From positions 8,081,501 to 8,145,500 of the forward strand of contig NC_016131.3 in the NCBI RefSeq assembly GCF_000005505.3: a stretch of 64,000 bases of DNA. The letters are read 5' to 3'. The position numbers and the translations under genes are program-made. This DNA is from Brachypodium distachyon. Lineage: Eukaryota > Streptophyta > Magnoliopsida > Poales > Poaceae. Of this stretch, positions 1 to 12,105 are shown piece by piece (position 1 is the first letter of the stretch; each line of letters opens with the position of its first letter). Below the pieces are notes generated by a model that saw only the letters and a list, made by a program, of their open reading frames with translations, searched no databases and had not been told where the DNA came from.

Positions 1-1122
1 AGCAAGCCGTACGTGCGCCGGTCGTCGTCGTCGTCGCGGCTGATGAGCCAGAGGAGCCTGGAGATCTGCACCGAGAGCCTCGGCTGCGAGACCGGCTCCG
101 GCGACTTCACCGACATGTCCTGCCTCTTCGCCCCGCAGCCGCTGCCGCCGACAGCAGCTGCCGAGGCAGAGGAGTCTTTCTGGCAGCACCCCGGTGCGGC
201 GCAAGACAACTACTACTCGGGTGAGGAACAGTGGGGAAGGAAAGACGAGGTGGTTTCATCAGTGAACTACCACAGGCCGACCGGGACGCGGTCGCGATCA
301 CCGCGCCGGTCGTTCCCGCCGCCGCTGCCGTCCATGTCGAGCCGCGACGGCCCGTGCCTGAAGATGTGCCCGCGCCGTCAGGACGGGCGCCTCGTGGTCG
401 AGGCCGTGGTCGTGAGGCCGCGCGGGTACCTCGAGGCGAGCCACCAGGGCGGCCGCCTCCGGCTCTCCTTCATCGAGTGTGCCTCTGCTCGCGCCGGGCA
501 GAGCGGCAAGATCAGCACCGCGATCGAAGCGCCGTATTTCCCCGTCGTGGAGGACAAGAAAGAGGAGGAAGAGGTGGCCGTGGAAGTGGAGGAAGAGGAG
601 GAAGACGAGGAGGAAGTGGAAGTGGTGGACAGGGGCACCATGGTGGAGGTGAAGGTGAGCTCTTCGCAGCCCCAGGCGCCCGCCGCCGCCAAGGTGCACC
701 GCTCCACGCTCGTCATCAACAAGTTCGTCGGCAGCACGCCCTTCGACCAACAACCCCGGTTTTGCCACGCTGCCGACAACGCGCCTCTCTCCTCCGAGAC
801 ACAGGCACAGGCACCCCCGTCGACGCTGCGCAGGGTGCCGTCTTCGACCACGACGCTCGCGGCCGCGGTGGCCGTGGCATCGACCGAGACCGGCGCGCCG
901 CCCGCTCCCGGCGACGAGGACGAAGACGAAGACGACGGCGAGGACGACGAACGCGCCACGTCGGCCATGGCAGCCGCCGACAGCACTACCAAGCAGCAGC
1001 TCCTGCTCTTCACGTCGCGGCGGGGCGACAAGCACGACCTGCTGCAGAGCGTGCGCCGGTGCCGGCAGCTGCGGCAGAAGCCCCTCTTCATCCTCGAGCC
1101 CTACTGCATTGCCACTTCCTGA
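1..1122 (+). CDS. FANTASTIC FOUR (FAF)-like protein, 5' partial
   Basis: The frame is open from the first base of the window to the TGA at 1120-1122, so the start codon and N-terminus lie upstream; the first ATG here (nt 43) is internal. The visible 373 residues begin with a Ser-rich RRSSSSSR stretch followed by SQRSLEICTESLGCETGS, the conserved N-terminal signature of plant FAF-like proteins. The FAF domain is at about residues 100-157, with the FPPPLPS motif, a GPCLKM block, DGRLVVEAV and GGRLRLSF. Two acidic runs (nt about 550-636 and 910-950) and a basic C-terminus ending in FILEPYC also fit the family. FAF proteins are plant-specific; in Arabidopsis they modulate shoot meristem size through the CLV3-WUS pathway (established knowledge). 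The role of this grass paralogue is inferred only. The region is GC-rich and intronless, and other-frame ORFs here are shadows. Confidence 0.88.
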   Translation, partial: SKPYVRRSSSSSRLMSQRSLEICTESLGCETGSGDFTDMSCLFAPQPLPPTAAAEAEESFWQHPGAAQDNYYSGEEQWGRKDEVVSSVNYHRPTGTRSRSPRRSFPPPLPSMSSRDGPCLKMCPRRQDGRLVVEAVVVRPRGYLEASHQGGRLRLSFIECASARAGQSGKISTAIEAPYFPVVEDKKEEEEVAVEVEEEEEDEEEVEVVDRGTMVEVKVSSSQPQAPAAAKVHRSTLVINKFVGSTPFDQQPRFCHAADNAPLSSETQAQAPPSTLRRVPSSTTTLAAAVAVASTETGAPPAPGDEDEDEDDGEDDERATSAMAAADSTTKQQLLLFTSRRGDKHDLLQSVRRCRQLRQKPLFILEPYCIATS

Positions 1123-2751
1123 AAAATCGCCCGACGCACGTGCAGATCGATGGACCCGTCACCTCATCTCAAGAAAATCAAAAAGAAGGCATTCGTGTTG
1201 CACTGCTGCTAATGCGATAGTTCGGTTCCCAGGCTTAAATTAATCGAGCACGCGGTGCTTTAGCCTTCGCCTACCATTTCCTAGTTTAGCTGATCGATTA
1301 ATAACCCTTAATCCTCCGTGGTCGCACGGTGGTCGCTGCATGCCGGGCTTTTTCGCGACACATGCTCCGCCGTGTGTCGCTATTTTCTTCCCCTCCTGGC
1401 TACGCATCGTCCGGTCGGGGTCGCCCTTTGGTCCCGATGCGGCGGCTGCTTCGGGTGTGGCTTCTACTCGGCTTGTCATTGATTTCCAGTGTGATTTCAG
1501 TAATTGGTCAATGAATTAACAGATTCGCTATACCTAGTGTTTGTGCCCCGGCTGAGTACATCGATCTCGGCTTGTCATTTTCGTGCGCCTCTTGTGCAAT
1601 GATGCGCTCGTACGTGCTGCCGACTTGCATGTGTTTTATCCGTGACAAGGTCGATCGTAGCATCGTACTATGTGCGTGCCGAACCTTGCACGCTTTGAGA
1701 CAAAGCGAGATATAGACATGAGCGAAAATTAGTATGCTTTGCACTGCCACTTTGGGTAACCCTAGCTAGCGACTCATGCCGGGACGCGTGTGCCTTGTCT
1801 ATGATCTGGTTGTAACTTGTAAATGGAAGTCGGTGTCGTTGCAACAGCGAGTGTTTAATTGATTATCAGATTTTTTTTTGCTAACAAAGCTCGACGCAAG
1901 CTTGGTAAAAAAGAAGCTCGACGCAAGCTAGCGAGACCAGCTTAAACTTTTCGGGGGAAAGGTCAAGTCCAGCTAAGAGTAATTAAGAGAAGCAGTGAAA
2001 GTTTATAGTTACTATTTATTTTTCTTTTCTTTCGAGGATGAATCTGCATGTATTATATATGGCCGGAGAATGTAATGATGGAGAAATAGGCATCTTCGCG
2101 ACTAAAAGAAATAGACATCGTATACTGAGTGGACAAGGTACCAAATGTCCAACTTGTAGTAATTAGATGACTGAAGAAGTCGTCTTCACATGACACATTA
2201 TATTAGTGAATTCATGTTGGCTGTTTTGTTGGCAACTTGCAGCGTCAGTCCTACAACCAGGCTGTGCTGGTACGGTACGGTGGGTACTGGCTGGCTGGAC
2301 GCCGGCCGTCTACGGGGATAGGAGGATCATCACCGATCGACTAGACCAATCAAGCGGAGCATGCAAGCTGTATGTACAAAATCCAATGAACAAATTGGCG
2401 CCGACCATACGCGTAGGTCTCTCCACAATATTTTCACTGAACATACAGAATCCAATTATCAGTCCGTGTCCCGCGGTTTTCAATATTTCTTTAAACAGTT
2501 TACCTTAAAGCTAGAAAATCAGAAGAATACAACTAGCCACTCATCCAGCTAAAAATGACGTAGCAGACGTATGTATGTTGTAGTCAGTCTTCATGATGGA
2601 TAGTTATATTTTAAAATATTTAGAATCGGCTCCTGAGAGTGCTTTGATTTCTCTAGAGTACTTCCATAATAAACTTTTTGTTGTCCTGTTTTTCATCCTT
2701 TAAGATCAACACAGGAGCATCTCCAAGTTACTCCACATATAACATATATAA
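1123..2751. other. 3' flank of the FAF-like gene, AT-rich intergenic
   Basis: The first few hundred bases presumably carry the 3' UTR of the FAF-like gene. No coding region with recognisable homology is visible, and the short ORFs are random. A GAGCATCTCC motif near 2714 resembles the TIR start of several grass DNA transposons, but no partner end was found. Confidence 0.5.
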
Positions 2752-2923
2752 TACTCACGTCTGTTCTTAAATATAAGATGTTCTTACTTTGTCGTAAGTC
2801 AAAACTTTTCAAGTTTGACCAAGATTATAGATGTTGATAGATTTTTTTCTATCAATTTAATCAAACTTTGAGAAGTGTTTGACTCAGAACACTAGAACAT
2901 CTTACATTAAGAAACAGAGGGTA
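2752..2923. mobile_element. Stowaway-type MITE (Tc1/mariner)
   Basis: TA dinucleotides flank an element of about 168 bp. The left end (CTCACGTCTGTTCTTAAATA) is the imperfect inverted complement of the right end (ATTAAGAAACAGAGGG), and both inner arms continue as ATAAGATGTTCT / AGAACATCTTA. The interior AAGTTTGACC / TCAAACTTTG pair is typical of grass Stowaways. It is non-autonomous with no coding capacity. Confidence 0.85.
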
Positions 2924-3364
2924 CACAAGCCAAAAGTTACGCTAACATTTCATTAAAGTTGCACTCTTTGCAATGTTTGTAATTTTAGGTTAAGCGATGT
3001 GCAATTTAGTAGCTAACTAATGACATATCGTATTTTACCATTTAAGCTGGAAGGAGTAGAATATCTACCGGAACAAACTCTTTGTTATGTTGGTGGAGTT
3101 GTGGAGGCGATACCGAACCAACCATTTTTTTGCGAGCAACCAAGGTTTAACTCTGGTGCTCATATTTAAATCCACATATACAGATGCGTTTACTGGAAAA
3201 TTGAAAAAAATTCGCATATTGATATGGTCTCCGCTGATTGCAGCGTATGATTAGGAAAAGAGATCACCGGTATATGGATGTAATAATCCATTGATCACCG
3301 GTGCGCGTCTTTTTTTTTTGCAATGCGTGATCGTCTTGTTCGTATAATAATCGAGTTTTGTTTG
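2924..3364. other. AT-rich intergenic DNA
   Basis: No gene or recognised repeat was found. It has low-complexity T runs only. Confidence 0.5.
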
Positions 3365-3450
3365 TACTCCCTCCGTTCCTAAATAATTGTCGTGATTTTA
3401 GTGTAAATTTACACTAAAATCACGACATGTATTTAGGAAGGGAGGGAGTA
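3365..3450. mobile_element. Short palindromic Stowaway MITE
   Basis: An 86-bp near-perfect palindrome bounded by TA. The left end CTCCCTCCGTTCCTAAATAA mirrors the right end TTTAGGAAGGGAGGGAG, and the centre is built from ATTTTAGTGTAAATTTACAC and its complement. Its compact hairpin shape is characteristic of the smallest Stowaway families. Confidence 0.88.
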
Positions 3451-5294
3451 TTTCTTTTTTTAGAAGCGAACTGCTTTGCTGACCGAGGAATTGGGTTCCC
3501 CGTGATACCGGACGGACGGCTCCTACTGGACGCACCTATACGACTATGCTCCTCTGCATTCGCGTCGCATTTCTGGTTCCGTAGGCAAAAAAAGGGGGAA
3601 ATGCAGCGCACCGCGCATGAACCAAATCATTCGTGACGATGACCCATTATTCTTCGATCTTCTTCCCCTCCCAAGGCTCAATCAATCGTTACGAGGAAAA
3701 GAAGGAAAGCGCGAAAGGAAAAGCGAAAAAGATCGATGGATGGGAATGTCCTAAACGAGTACAGAGAGATCACAGGCCGTATATATACACGGAAGAAGAT
3801 CATGGGCGATGCTCATCGATCCACCTGAAGCGACGTCGTCCGTAGGCAGAGGTACGCGCTGCCGGGGCGAGCTGTCGCAATGCCACCGTGCCACGGTTCA
3901 CAAGCGCGCTGCCTTTTCAAAATCTTGCAATGTTCTGCTACGCTTTTTCTACTCGCCGGCCTTTCGTCCGGTGGCTGCCTTTGCATCAATCGTACGGTTG
4001 AATCTAAAGGAGTTTTCCTTGGAGCACATGAATGGAAGGTGGTTATGGCAATGTGTATCGTTCCTATTGGTTATGCTCCATGTAAAAAAGAACACACGAC
4101 GATCTCTCCTTTTCTAGTTTTCTTTATCTCTATCTTCATCTACCACCCGCTATCTTTTTTCCATTTATGCGAAACGAGGCAAGAGAGTGTAGTACCACTC
4201 ATCTACAACTGCCAGTGTTAACGGTTCCTCTGACTCTTCTACATAGCATCTTAAGTAAATGAAATGGACGAATATATGGACCCTGGACATTAGTAGATAC
4301 ATAATTTACTACTAGTATTATGAACGCCATAGGTTATCTGATGTCATAGGTTAGTGATAGTTAATTGCCGCCCAGTATGATCACTCTGTCACTCACACCA
4401 ACCTAGCTAGCTGATGGTCCAAGCATGCAGCTATCAGCTGGCCGTGCATTAAATTCGTCGCGTTAGTGCTTAAATAAGTTTTTGCCCGAAAGTACAAGCC
4501 ATGCACTCATTAGGTGATCAAAGTTTATTCTCCATGTAGAGAAGAATGCTTGAGTTGAGTGGAAGTCTGTTCTTCAGTTGCTAACAACTGTGGTTTCAGA
4601 TGCGCTGGTCTGTCTATGACTATGGATTATGGACGGCCTGCAACATACTCTTCCCCAGAAAAGAACAACAAGACGAGCCAGATATTTAAGCCATGCAAAA
4701 AGTTCTTCTCGAAGTCAACTGCATAAACAAAGCGAGTAAAAAGAAGCAAAGCGAGTGACAGAGACGCGCGGCGAACGGACACAATTGCGTAGGAATTAAG
4801 GTACTGGCTGCTCTTATCTGCTCGCGCATAGGAAGAGAAATTCCCTAACGGAAAGTAAAGAAACAACGAACTGGACTTAATTAGAGTGATGTTGACCTGC
4901 CCGCAATCGCAAAGTAGAATTGGACGAGCAAATGACGTAGAGAGAATTTCAAAGGACTCGCCCCTATTGGTATTTGGCAATATGAATAATGTAGTCAGGG
5001 AAAAAGGCAAAGGCACCATAGCATATATAAATAAAAGCTCTATATAGTCTATAGAGAAATTAACGCAATTGTGGTGCTTCACGACGTGGAAAAGAACAGC
5101 ATATAGAAGAACCTAACACTTTCCGTCTCCTTGGCAAAGTTTCACTTTATTTTTACCATTAATATACGTCATGCATCTTATTATTGTTGTGAGGACAATT
5201 ATAGGAGTATTCTCAATGTATAAATTTAGTAATTTTAGGATTGTGCGCATCTCTGCCTATAATATTGTACATAAATGACTTTATATTTTAATTA
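3451..5294. other. Intergenic DNA, no recognisable gene
   Basis: Small ORFs (for example 3809-4117, or the minus strand of 4627-5082) have no family signature and no coding-like composition. No repeat was recognised. Confidence 0.45.
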
Positions 5295-6036
5295 AGTAAA
5301 CCCTGAACTATGGTTCTTTGTCTGGTTTAACACCCCACCCCCAAACTATAAAACCAACTGTATTAGCCCCGAACTTTCTAAAACCCCTAGACAGGTTTTG
5401 CATTTTGAGTTTTCAAAAATGTAAAATAATCCCATGGATGTAGAAAATTCCATGAGATAACAGTTTGCAAAAGCTTATATTGAATCAGAACCGTTTTATA
5501 GAACTAGGACTAAGTTGACACACTATGATTATGGGTACACTTTACTCCAAAAACATATTGCTTCTTGTGTCAGGTAAAAAATTGCATAGAAATAAATATA
5601 TTCCTTTTCTCTTTTTTACAGCAGACAAGTTATCATACTTTCGGACGCATTTACCAATCCTTGCCATCGCTAAATAACTAGATTAAGTTTTGCTTGTTAG
5701 CTTCATTTTCCAAGTTTCCAAAAAACTTTTTGGAACAATTGAATTGAGTCAGAACGACAGAAAAGTTGGTAACTACTATGCTCAATAGTGTCCGATATAA
5801 AAAATGTAGAAGATTTTCTCATCCTTTTTTTTCATAGGACACAAATAGTCATGTCTTTGTGTGAACATTTGCAGACTATCATTTCAAAGGAACTATCATC
5901 CGTGTTTCTTTTCCCATTTATTGAAAAGACCCGAACATAAAACCATGACACAAAACCATGATAGAGTTCAAGTTAAAAAAGTTATGAAAGTTCAGGGGGT
6001 TAATATTGATGATTTCATAGTCCAGGATTAAATAGT
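5295..6036. mobile_element. Non-autonomous long-TIR element (MULE-like)
   Basis: The left end reads inwards as TAAACCCTGAACTATG...CACCCCACCCCCAAACTAT. The right end, on the complementary strand, reads as TAATCCTGGACTATGAAAT...TTAACCCCCTGAACTTTC. These are imperfect inverted repeats of about 50 bp and of the kind common in grass Mutator-like elements. The roughly 640-bp interior is AT-rich and has no ORF. No clean 9-bp target duplication could be assigned, so the boundaries are approximate. Confidence 0.5.
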
Positions 6037-7925
6037 ATCATGCTCAATAGTTGAAGTTTGAAAATGAAGTTATTCTATCTGTTTCGAAAATACTAAACCC
6101 CCAATTTTAACTTGAAGTTTTACATGAAAAATCTGATATAAAAACAAATAAAAAACACATACCGCATAAACAACTCACCATCACAAAGCCTATTGCTAGC
6201 ACATGGGTGACTAATCAACCAGGTAGGCCTTGACGCGCTCGAACCTACCCTCCCTTGAGGCAAAAATATCAACTACTCCCATATTCTTTCTCACAAGAAT
6301 CAACCGCTTCGCTCCCACGTATCATTGTTCTAAGTATTGGTATTTTCTGTAATACGAATACAATGATATATTTTGTAGCACGTAATTTATACATCATTGG
6401 TCTAATTATTGGTCAAAGTTAAACCTCACAATGCATAGCATCATCGTTGAGAAACGTATTGATCGAGTAATATTTTTTACATATTATGATTTTATAGCAT
6501 TTGTATGTTTTGGCACTACAAAACCACAACCATAAAAAACTATACCGAGGTTCTTGTTAAACAGTTTTTGAAAGTTTGATGTTAATATCGTTGTTACATT
6601 ATTGTTACATAGTTCAATGTTTAAGTCGGACAAAGCACACTAGTTCAGCTTTCAAAATGGAGATGCCCCTTTCATATTAAAGAAAACCTTTCAAAATGGA
6701 ACTTTTCTATTTCGAGTTTTCTGCTATATATGATACAATGGCCCCAATCTGACGTTGTGTAAGCATCTCGTGTGCTTTTCTTTTTGGAATGACCGACTCC
6801 ATTAATTAAATAAAGATAGTACAATGATTGCAAACTGAAACAGATTACTAGCAACGGCGCTCCTCTTGTAAACAGAAGGAAATCTTGTGTGTTTTGTCTA
6901 AACTTAATCTATAATCTAGTAAGGGAAATATACCTGTCGAATTTCTCAGAACAAAAACGTATGTGCGCCATCATCTGATTTGCGGTTAACTTTGTTTACC
7001 ACAAAAAGAACCAACAACAAATTCTACAGATGTCAATGTCTTCGGGAGCAGATGTGCGGCACTTTCGTGGGCTCTTCATTCCTCTCCAGATGCGATCTTA
7101 TCCCAACCTGACGAAGAAAACATTCTCCCTTCCTCCTTCTCTGTTGCTTTATTTACCTTTCTTCCCTTCTGTCTTTTCCGCGACATAAAACTGTAGACAC
7201 TGAGATTGTTGCACGGCTCACATTGAACACCGGGGAAACATATTGGCAAACACCACGCATCATCCAGTTCTTTTGCTGCCTACAAAAAGGCAACGGTTCA
7301 TCGTTCCACTTACATGCATGCTGAAATGGACACTACAGTTGCCAATAGCGACAGCTAGTAGCTCAATGGATTCCCCGCATCGCCCTCGGCGAAAGGCGAG
7401 AGAAAGAGAGAAAAGGCGCGTATATATATCCTACATGGCCAACTCTCGTTCACTTTAGCCAGCTGCCTTTGGCTCTTGCATATGTATATGTGGGCTGCTT
7501 TCGTCTCTGAACCGTGTGGATTGGCGATGTGGTTTCGATTTGCTTTAGCTGTCATGGAATTTGTCCGGCCAGCTCCCGTGATCCAGACCCGTTTGAAGAA
7601 GACGCTTGCCTGCCGCGTGACCATCTCATGTTCGTTCTCAGCAGATGTTTTTTTTTGGCATCCCAACGAATTAACCTTCAGGGACACCATGTATCCGAGT
7701 TGGATTAGCACTTACTGGAACTTTGCTTGTGGCCAGGAACAGGGTGTTAGAACTTTGTTTGTGGCCAGAAACTTTCTTAATTTATTCCTCTGTAGATAGG
7801 ATCGTCCGGTTTTGTGGTTAAGGTCTTAAGCAGCGCGAGTAATAAAGCGAGACCGATCCGCGGCACGTGTACGTCGACGTAGCAAGTTTTTTTTTTTACC
7901 GAAAACTGCAGGAGAGGCTCCGAGA
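6037..7925. other. Intergenic DNA, no recognisable gene
   Basis: AT-rich. The ORFs of 60-118 codons (7243-7799 on both strands) overlap one another and lack family motifs. Part of 6060-6600 resembles a decayed relative of the long-TIR element at 5295, but no ends were identified. Confidence 0.4.
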
Positions 7926-7988
7926 ATGTATGTATGTATGTATGTATGTATGTATGTATGTATGTATGTATGTATGTATGTATGTATG
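7926..7988. repeat. (TATG)n microsatellite
   Basis: About 15 uninterrupted TATG/ATGT tetranucleotide units. On the minus strand they translate to a spurious YIHT repeat peptide. Confidence 0.97.
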
Positions 7989-9296
7989 ATACCACAAGTA
8001 TGCAATATTAATAAATATTAGCTACGGTAATATTCAGATTATTTCGGCTAATATTAGGTTATATGGTAAATTAAATATTTTAATATTATGATTATCTTTT
8101 TGCAGGATCTTTTAAGGCTGGTGAGGCCAACGGAGCTACCAACGGTTCGTGCAGTGGTGTATTAATTCTACTCAGTACTCACCGTATTTTTCACTATATT
8201 GTTTCAGGAGTAGCTAAGTTTATTTTCCTAGGTGTTCTTAGATAGGGTTATATGGGTGATTTCTTATCGTCTTTCCAGGCAGTTCCACCCGAAGGGAACA
8301 CTTCTCTACGGTTACAAGGTTCTCATTCAAACGCCATACGGGCTTAACAGAGAACTACAAGCAGAGGTTTCTCCTATAGGATCCCTAGCATAAGCACCCA
8401 CCCGTATAAACACGCTAACAAGACCGAGGGAAATATTAAACTACTTCATTCCACAATATAGCTTACATATGGTTTTCCCTTTCGGGAACCCCCGAAGGGT
8501 TTACACAAAAATAAAGTAATTACCTTACTACCTTCCTGTCCTTATGTTACACTGTCTTGATTATATTGGCTTTATTACAGTGGGAAGAGGTACTACTACT
8601 ACTACTAGAGAGCAGATAGTTTGCTCGCTAGCTGCTCACTCTCTCTGCTACTGAAGGCTTGTGTTCTCAGCGATGTTGTGTGTCCTCCGTTGCAGCAAGA
8701 GACTCCTTTTATAGGCAATATGGCTGGCTCAAATAGTGCTCCCATGCATTATTTACCTCTCCTTTCTTCTCGGTCATGATGCATCTTCTTTATAGGTCCT
8801 AAGCCTTCTTTATAGCCTCTTGAGTGCATGCATGCATGAAGAAGATGAGATTTTTTGGCTGCCACTTCACTTTTTGGTTGCATACGAACGTGGCTTCCTT
8901 CATTTTGGGAGTAGTCTTGTGCTTTAATGATAATGTCCACGACACACTGCAGCCTTATTGTCTGCTTCCTTGGCTATTCTTCGTCTGCACACCATAAATC
9001 ATAGGATCTCATGCATTTGTGATCTTGTATGCTGATGATGGGTCTTATATGCCTAATACATGCTAACGATGGATCTTAAGATTTAATATTTTTCATAAAT
9101 TTATTTATTTTTAATTATTATTTATTTATCTTTTTTTTTCAGTTTTCAATCATATTCAAATTATATTCTATCAACTATTCGGGTATAGGTGTATATGTTC
9201 GGAGGTGGTGTATATGTCCTCCCCGCCCGAATAATTGATAGTAATATATATATTATAGAGGGGGAAACAAGGGAGAGAGAAAGGAAGGAAAAAACC
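7989..9296. other. Intergenic or decayed transposon DNA without coding capacity
   Basis: 8100-8760 has features of a degraded retroelement terminus or leader: a TATAGG-containing stretch, CCCCCGAAGGG and a (TAC)n tract near 8600. No LTR partner is present in the window, so I leave it unclassified. The right end contains the hairpin annotated separately. Confidence 0.35.
9168..9241. repeat. Long hairpin (16-bp arms, 42-nt loop)
   Basis: The arms CTATCAACTATTCGGG (9168-9183) and CCCGAATAATTGATAG (9226-9241) pair at 15 of 16 positions. The loop holds a direct repeat GGTGTATATG and an inner GGAGG/CCTCC stem. Function unknown. Confidence 0.75.
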
Positions 9297-10970
9297 TGCT
9301 CAAGATACAGAGGCAAGGGAGACAAGCCAAACCCTTAGCGCCTCCTTGGTCCCAACAAAAAATCTACAGTTCTGGGTCCTAAGGGAGACATATAACTTTG
9401 CAAACCAACTATGTATCGAAGGGGTCACATTGTTGAAAATTCTACATTTCTGCACTTCCAAACCTCCCAGGAGGCTGAAATAAAGGCTTCTCGGTAGATC
9501 TGATGTCAGACGAGTCTGGACCAGGCCAAGCCGATCAGCCACCTCGGCATGCGTATCCCCTGGGACCAACTCACACCAAGCCTTGCCCAACAGTCCAAGC
9601 TGAAGCGGCAATCAAAGAACAAATGATTCCTTGTTTCCCTGAGGTTAAGGTCACAAAGAGCACAGTAGAGTGACCCATTTCTGTTGCAGTTCCTCCGATC
9701 CATCAAATCTCTGGTATTGAGTCTGTCCCAGGAGAGCAGCCAAGCAAAACCCTTCAGTTTGGGGACACATCTATTCTTCCAGATCCATGTGGCGCGCATA
9801 GTGGGGAGATGACGTGGGAAGCATAAGCCATAGTAAGCAGAGGAGGAGAAAGACCCAGTGCCCCAATGACAAATCCACAAATCCGAATCCCGGTGTTGAA
9901 GGTTGATGCTAGCCAAATTGTTGAGGATGGTAGTGAGCTCTTGAAAGGCCAACTCCGAGAGTGGAAGCACGAAGAGATCAAAGCGATCCTCCGAGAGCGC
10001 GAAGTTACAAAGCGTGATTTCCTTATCCAAGGCAAAGGAAAATGCCCTGGGAAACCTGTCACAGCATGGCTCCCCGTCCCAAGCATCTCTCCAGAACGAC
10101 AAAGACTTCCCATTACTAGGCAAAGCCCTGGACACAGACTTGAAATTAGGGGCCAAGGCAACCAAATCACGCCACCAAAAGGACCCAAGCTTATCCTCCG
10201 CTGAGGGGACCGAATTCTCATAATGAGACGACCAGACGAGCTTAACCCAAGGAATGTCCGCATGGTTGTAGAATTTGAACAAGAATTTGACCATTGAGCT
10301 TCATTGAACATTGAGAGATCAAGAACCCCGAGGCCTCCTCTGTTCTTAGGCCTGCACACCTTGTCCCAGGCAGCAAGGGCCTTGCACCGTCCCTTGATCT
10401 CCGATTTGTTCCACAAGGCAATGCGGCGACGCTTGTCAATAGCTTCAATGAAACCGTCCTGAACCCTGATCACACTCAGAGCAAAAGCAGGGTGCGACGA
10501 GAGCACCGATTTCGCCACTTGCAGTCTGCCCCCAAAAGAGAGAAAGGACGCACAAGAAGCCAGCCGCGGTCGATTCGGTCAATGACAGGCATTAGGTCCC
10601 GAATCCTGGGCCGGGAGGTACCCACCGGCAGTCCAAGATAGGTGAAGGGGAAGGAGCCAATGGAGCCCCCCAAAGTGCCAGCCAGCGCCTCCGCACGCTG
10701 CGGCGAGATGTTGATCGGGATCAGACATGATTTAGCAAAGTTCACCCTGAGACCAGTGGCCTGGTAGAAGGACTGAAGCAAAGCTTTCAGACAAATGAGC
10801 TGCAGACCCGAAGCTTGCATGATGATAAGGGTATCGTCAGTGTACTACACAATAGGGAAGTGGGCGTCCCCATTAGAGTTGGCAGCCCCAAAACATTCAG
10901 TTGAAAAGCCCTGTTGATGATAGTTGGAAGTAAATCGGCGGCGAGCACAAAGAGCAGGGGAGACAGGGGA
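9297..10970 (-). pseudogene. L1-type LINE ORF2 remnant (RT plus zf-RVT), 5'-interrupted
   Basis: Read on the minus strand, this holds the 3' part of a non-LTR retrotransposon ORF2. From high to low coordinate: the end of the RT palm, with a YTDD catalytic motif near 10825 instead of YADD/FADD; a thumb with the TYLGLPVG motif (about 10640); a segment rich in WKN/W residues; the zf-RVT region with a CALCDL...ETRNHLFFDC pattern (about 9620-9660); and a C-terminal tail ending in a stop near 9300. Frames shift several times (minus ORFs 10476-10820, 9754-10518, 9506-10294, 9300-9611), and a stop precedes YTDD, so it is dead. No RNase H follows, unlike the second LINE in this window. The 5' side stops at 10970, where an LTR begins. 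Confidence 0.85.
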
Positions 10971-11779
10971 TGTCGGGGGGATGACCCCGGGTAGGGTCAT
11001 GACGACACGCTCTAGCCAAGATGACGAGGGCAAAGCCAGCATGGTCAAGTATGCCGGCATCATAAAGCCAAACTAACGCTAAGCCGGCATACCGGGTGTA
11101 TGCTGGCGCGATTGTCTTATCTTATGAGTTTGCAGGACAAGGACGAGCCCTTGATCTCGGCCAGCGCCGAGATCCCTCAACGGTCTTATCCTGACCACGC
11201 GGCGCAAAGTAAAGCAGCGTTATCATTACCACGGGAAAAGCAGTCGCCGCTTACGTAGCGGTGCCAGGCGACTGCACAAAAGAAGCACCGAAAGAGAATC
11301 TCTGACGAGAGCCGACAGAGGATAGCGGTACTTGTTGCAGTGTGCCAGGGAAAGTAAAGTTGTCTTGTCCCTTCGGTGACACCCGGAGGGAAGCAAGCCG
11401 CGTGCCCGACGGGGCCCTAGGAAGGTGACGTTGGTACTCGGCCCGCATGTCAGTGTGACATGGGCAGCCTATAAATAGAGCACTATCCCTCTCTGGAAAG
11501 GGATCGAGCACTTAGGCATCTAGGGTTTTCCCCTTCTTCTTCTTCCTCAAGAATAACACTCAAGGAGCGCCATTGTAAGAGCTTGCCTACCTCGGCTAAT
11601 ACAATAAAGCAGGAGTATGAGTCTTACCTCGGCAAGAGGGCTCCGAACCTGGGTAAATCCGTGTGTGCTTGTGTGTTTGTGCGTGTTTCCCTTCACGTCT
11701 TCCCTCCTCCGGATTCTCCATCGTCCATTGGCCTCAAGTTAAGCCATCCCATGGCATCTGTCGTGACACCACCACGACA
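10971..11779 (+). mobile_element. 5' LTR of a Ty3/gypsy element (element A)
   Basis: An 809-bp LTR opening TGTCGGGGGGATGACCCCGG and closing CGACA, a perfect 5-bp terminal inverted repeat. The opening recurs at 14858. It is followed 2 nt later by a primer-binding site. It inserts directly into the LINE remnant. Confidence 0.9.
11470..11477 (+). promoter_or_regulatory. TATA box of the element A LTR
   Basis: TATAAATA lies about 310 bp before the end of the LTR, in the usual position for an LTR U3/R promoter. Confidence 0.6.
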
Positions 11780-11781
11780 GT

Positions 11782-11799
11782 TGGCGCCCACCGTGGGGC
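11782..11799 (+). other. Primer-binding site of element A
   Basis: TGGCGCCCACCGTGGGGC starts 2 nt after the LTR's terminal CA. TGGCGCC-type PBSs are standard in grass Ty3/gypsy elements. Confidence 0.75.
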
Positions 11800-12105
11800 A
11801 TGCCGCGGTGCTGGTTGGAGTTTTCATCCGGACGGGAAGTTTTCTCGCCACCGGAGAGCGTGTGGTCTCCGGTTTGGTCCAGAGATTCGGCTCTCTGGGC
11901 TTCATCGACAACAACGCGGGCTGCTTCAACGACGCACCACTTCCCTATGCGGGCCGCTTCATCAACTTCGGTCTGCATGATGTTTATGTTGCTACTGACA
12001 ACCCCTGCAGGTACCCAGAGCAGGTGGTGGTGGCCGAAGACCCCCCCCCGCCGTCTGCACGGTTCGCGGCTGGCATGTCAACTGCCCGCTGACCGTGTGG
12101 TGGTC

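Noticed and set aside
298..1091. Long minus-strand ORFs across the FAF-like gene
   Set aside because: They are GC-rich shadows of the FAF coding frame; only the + frame has the FAF motifs.
4627..5082. 151-codon minus-strand ORF
   Set aside because: Isolated in AT-rich DNA with no family motif; consistent with chance.
7777..7995. ORF with a YIHT repeat peptide
   Set aside because: Pure translation of the (TATG)n microsatellite.
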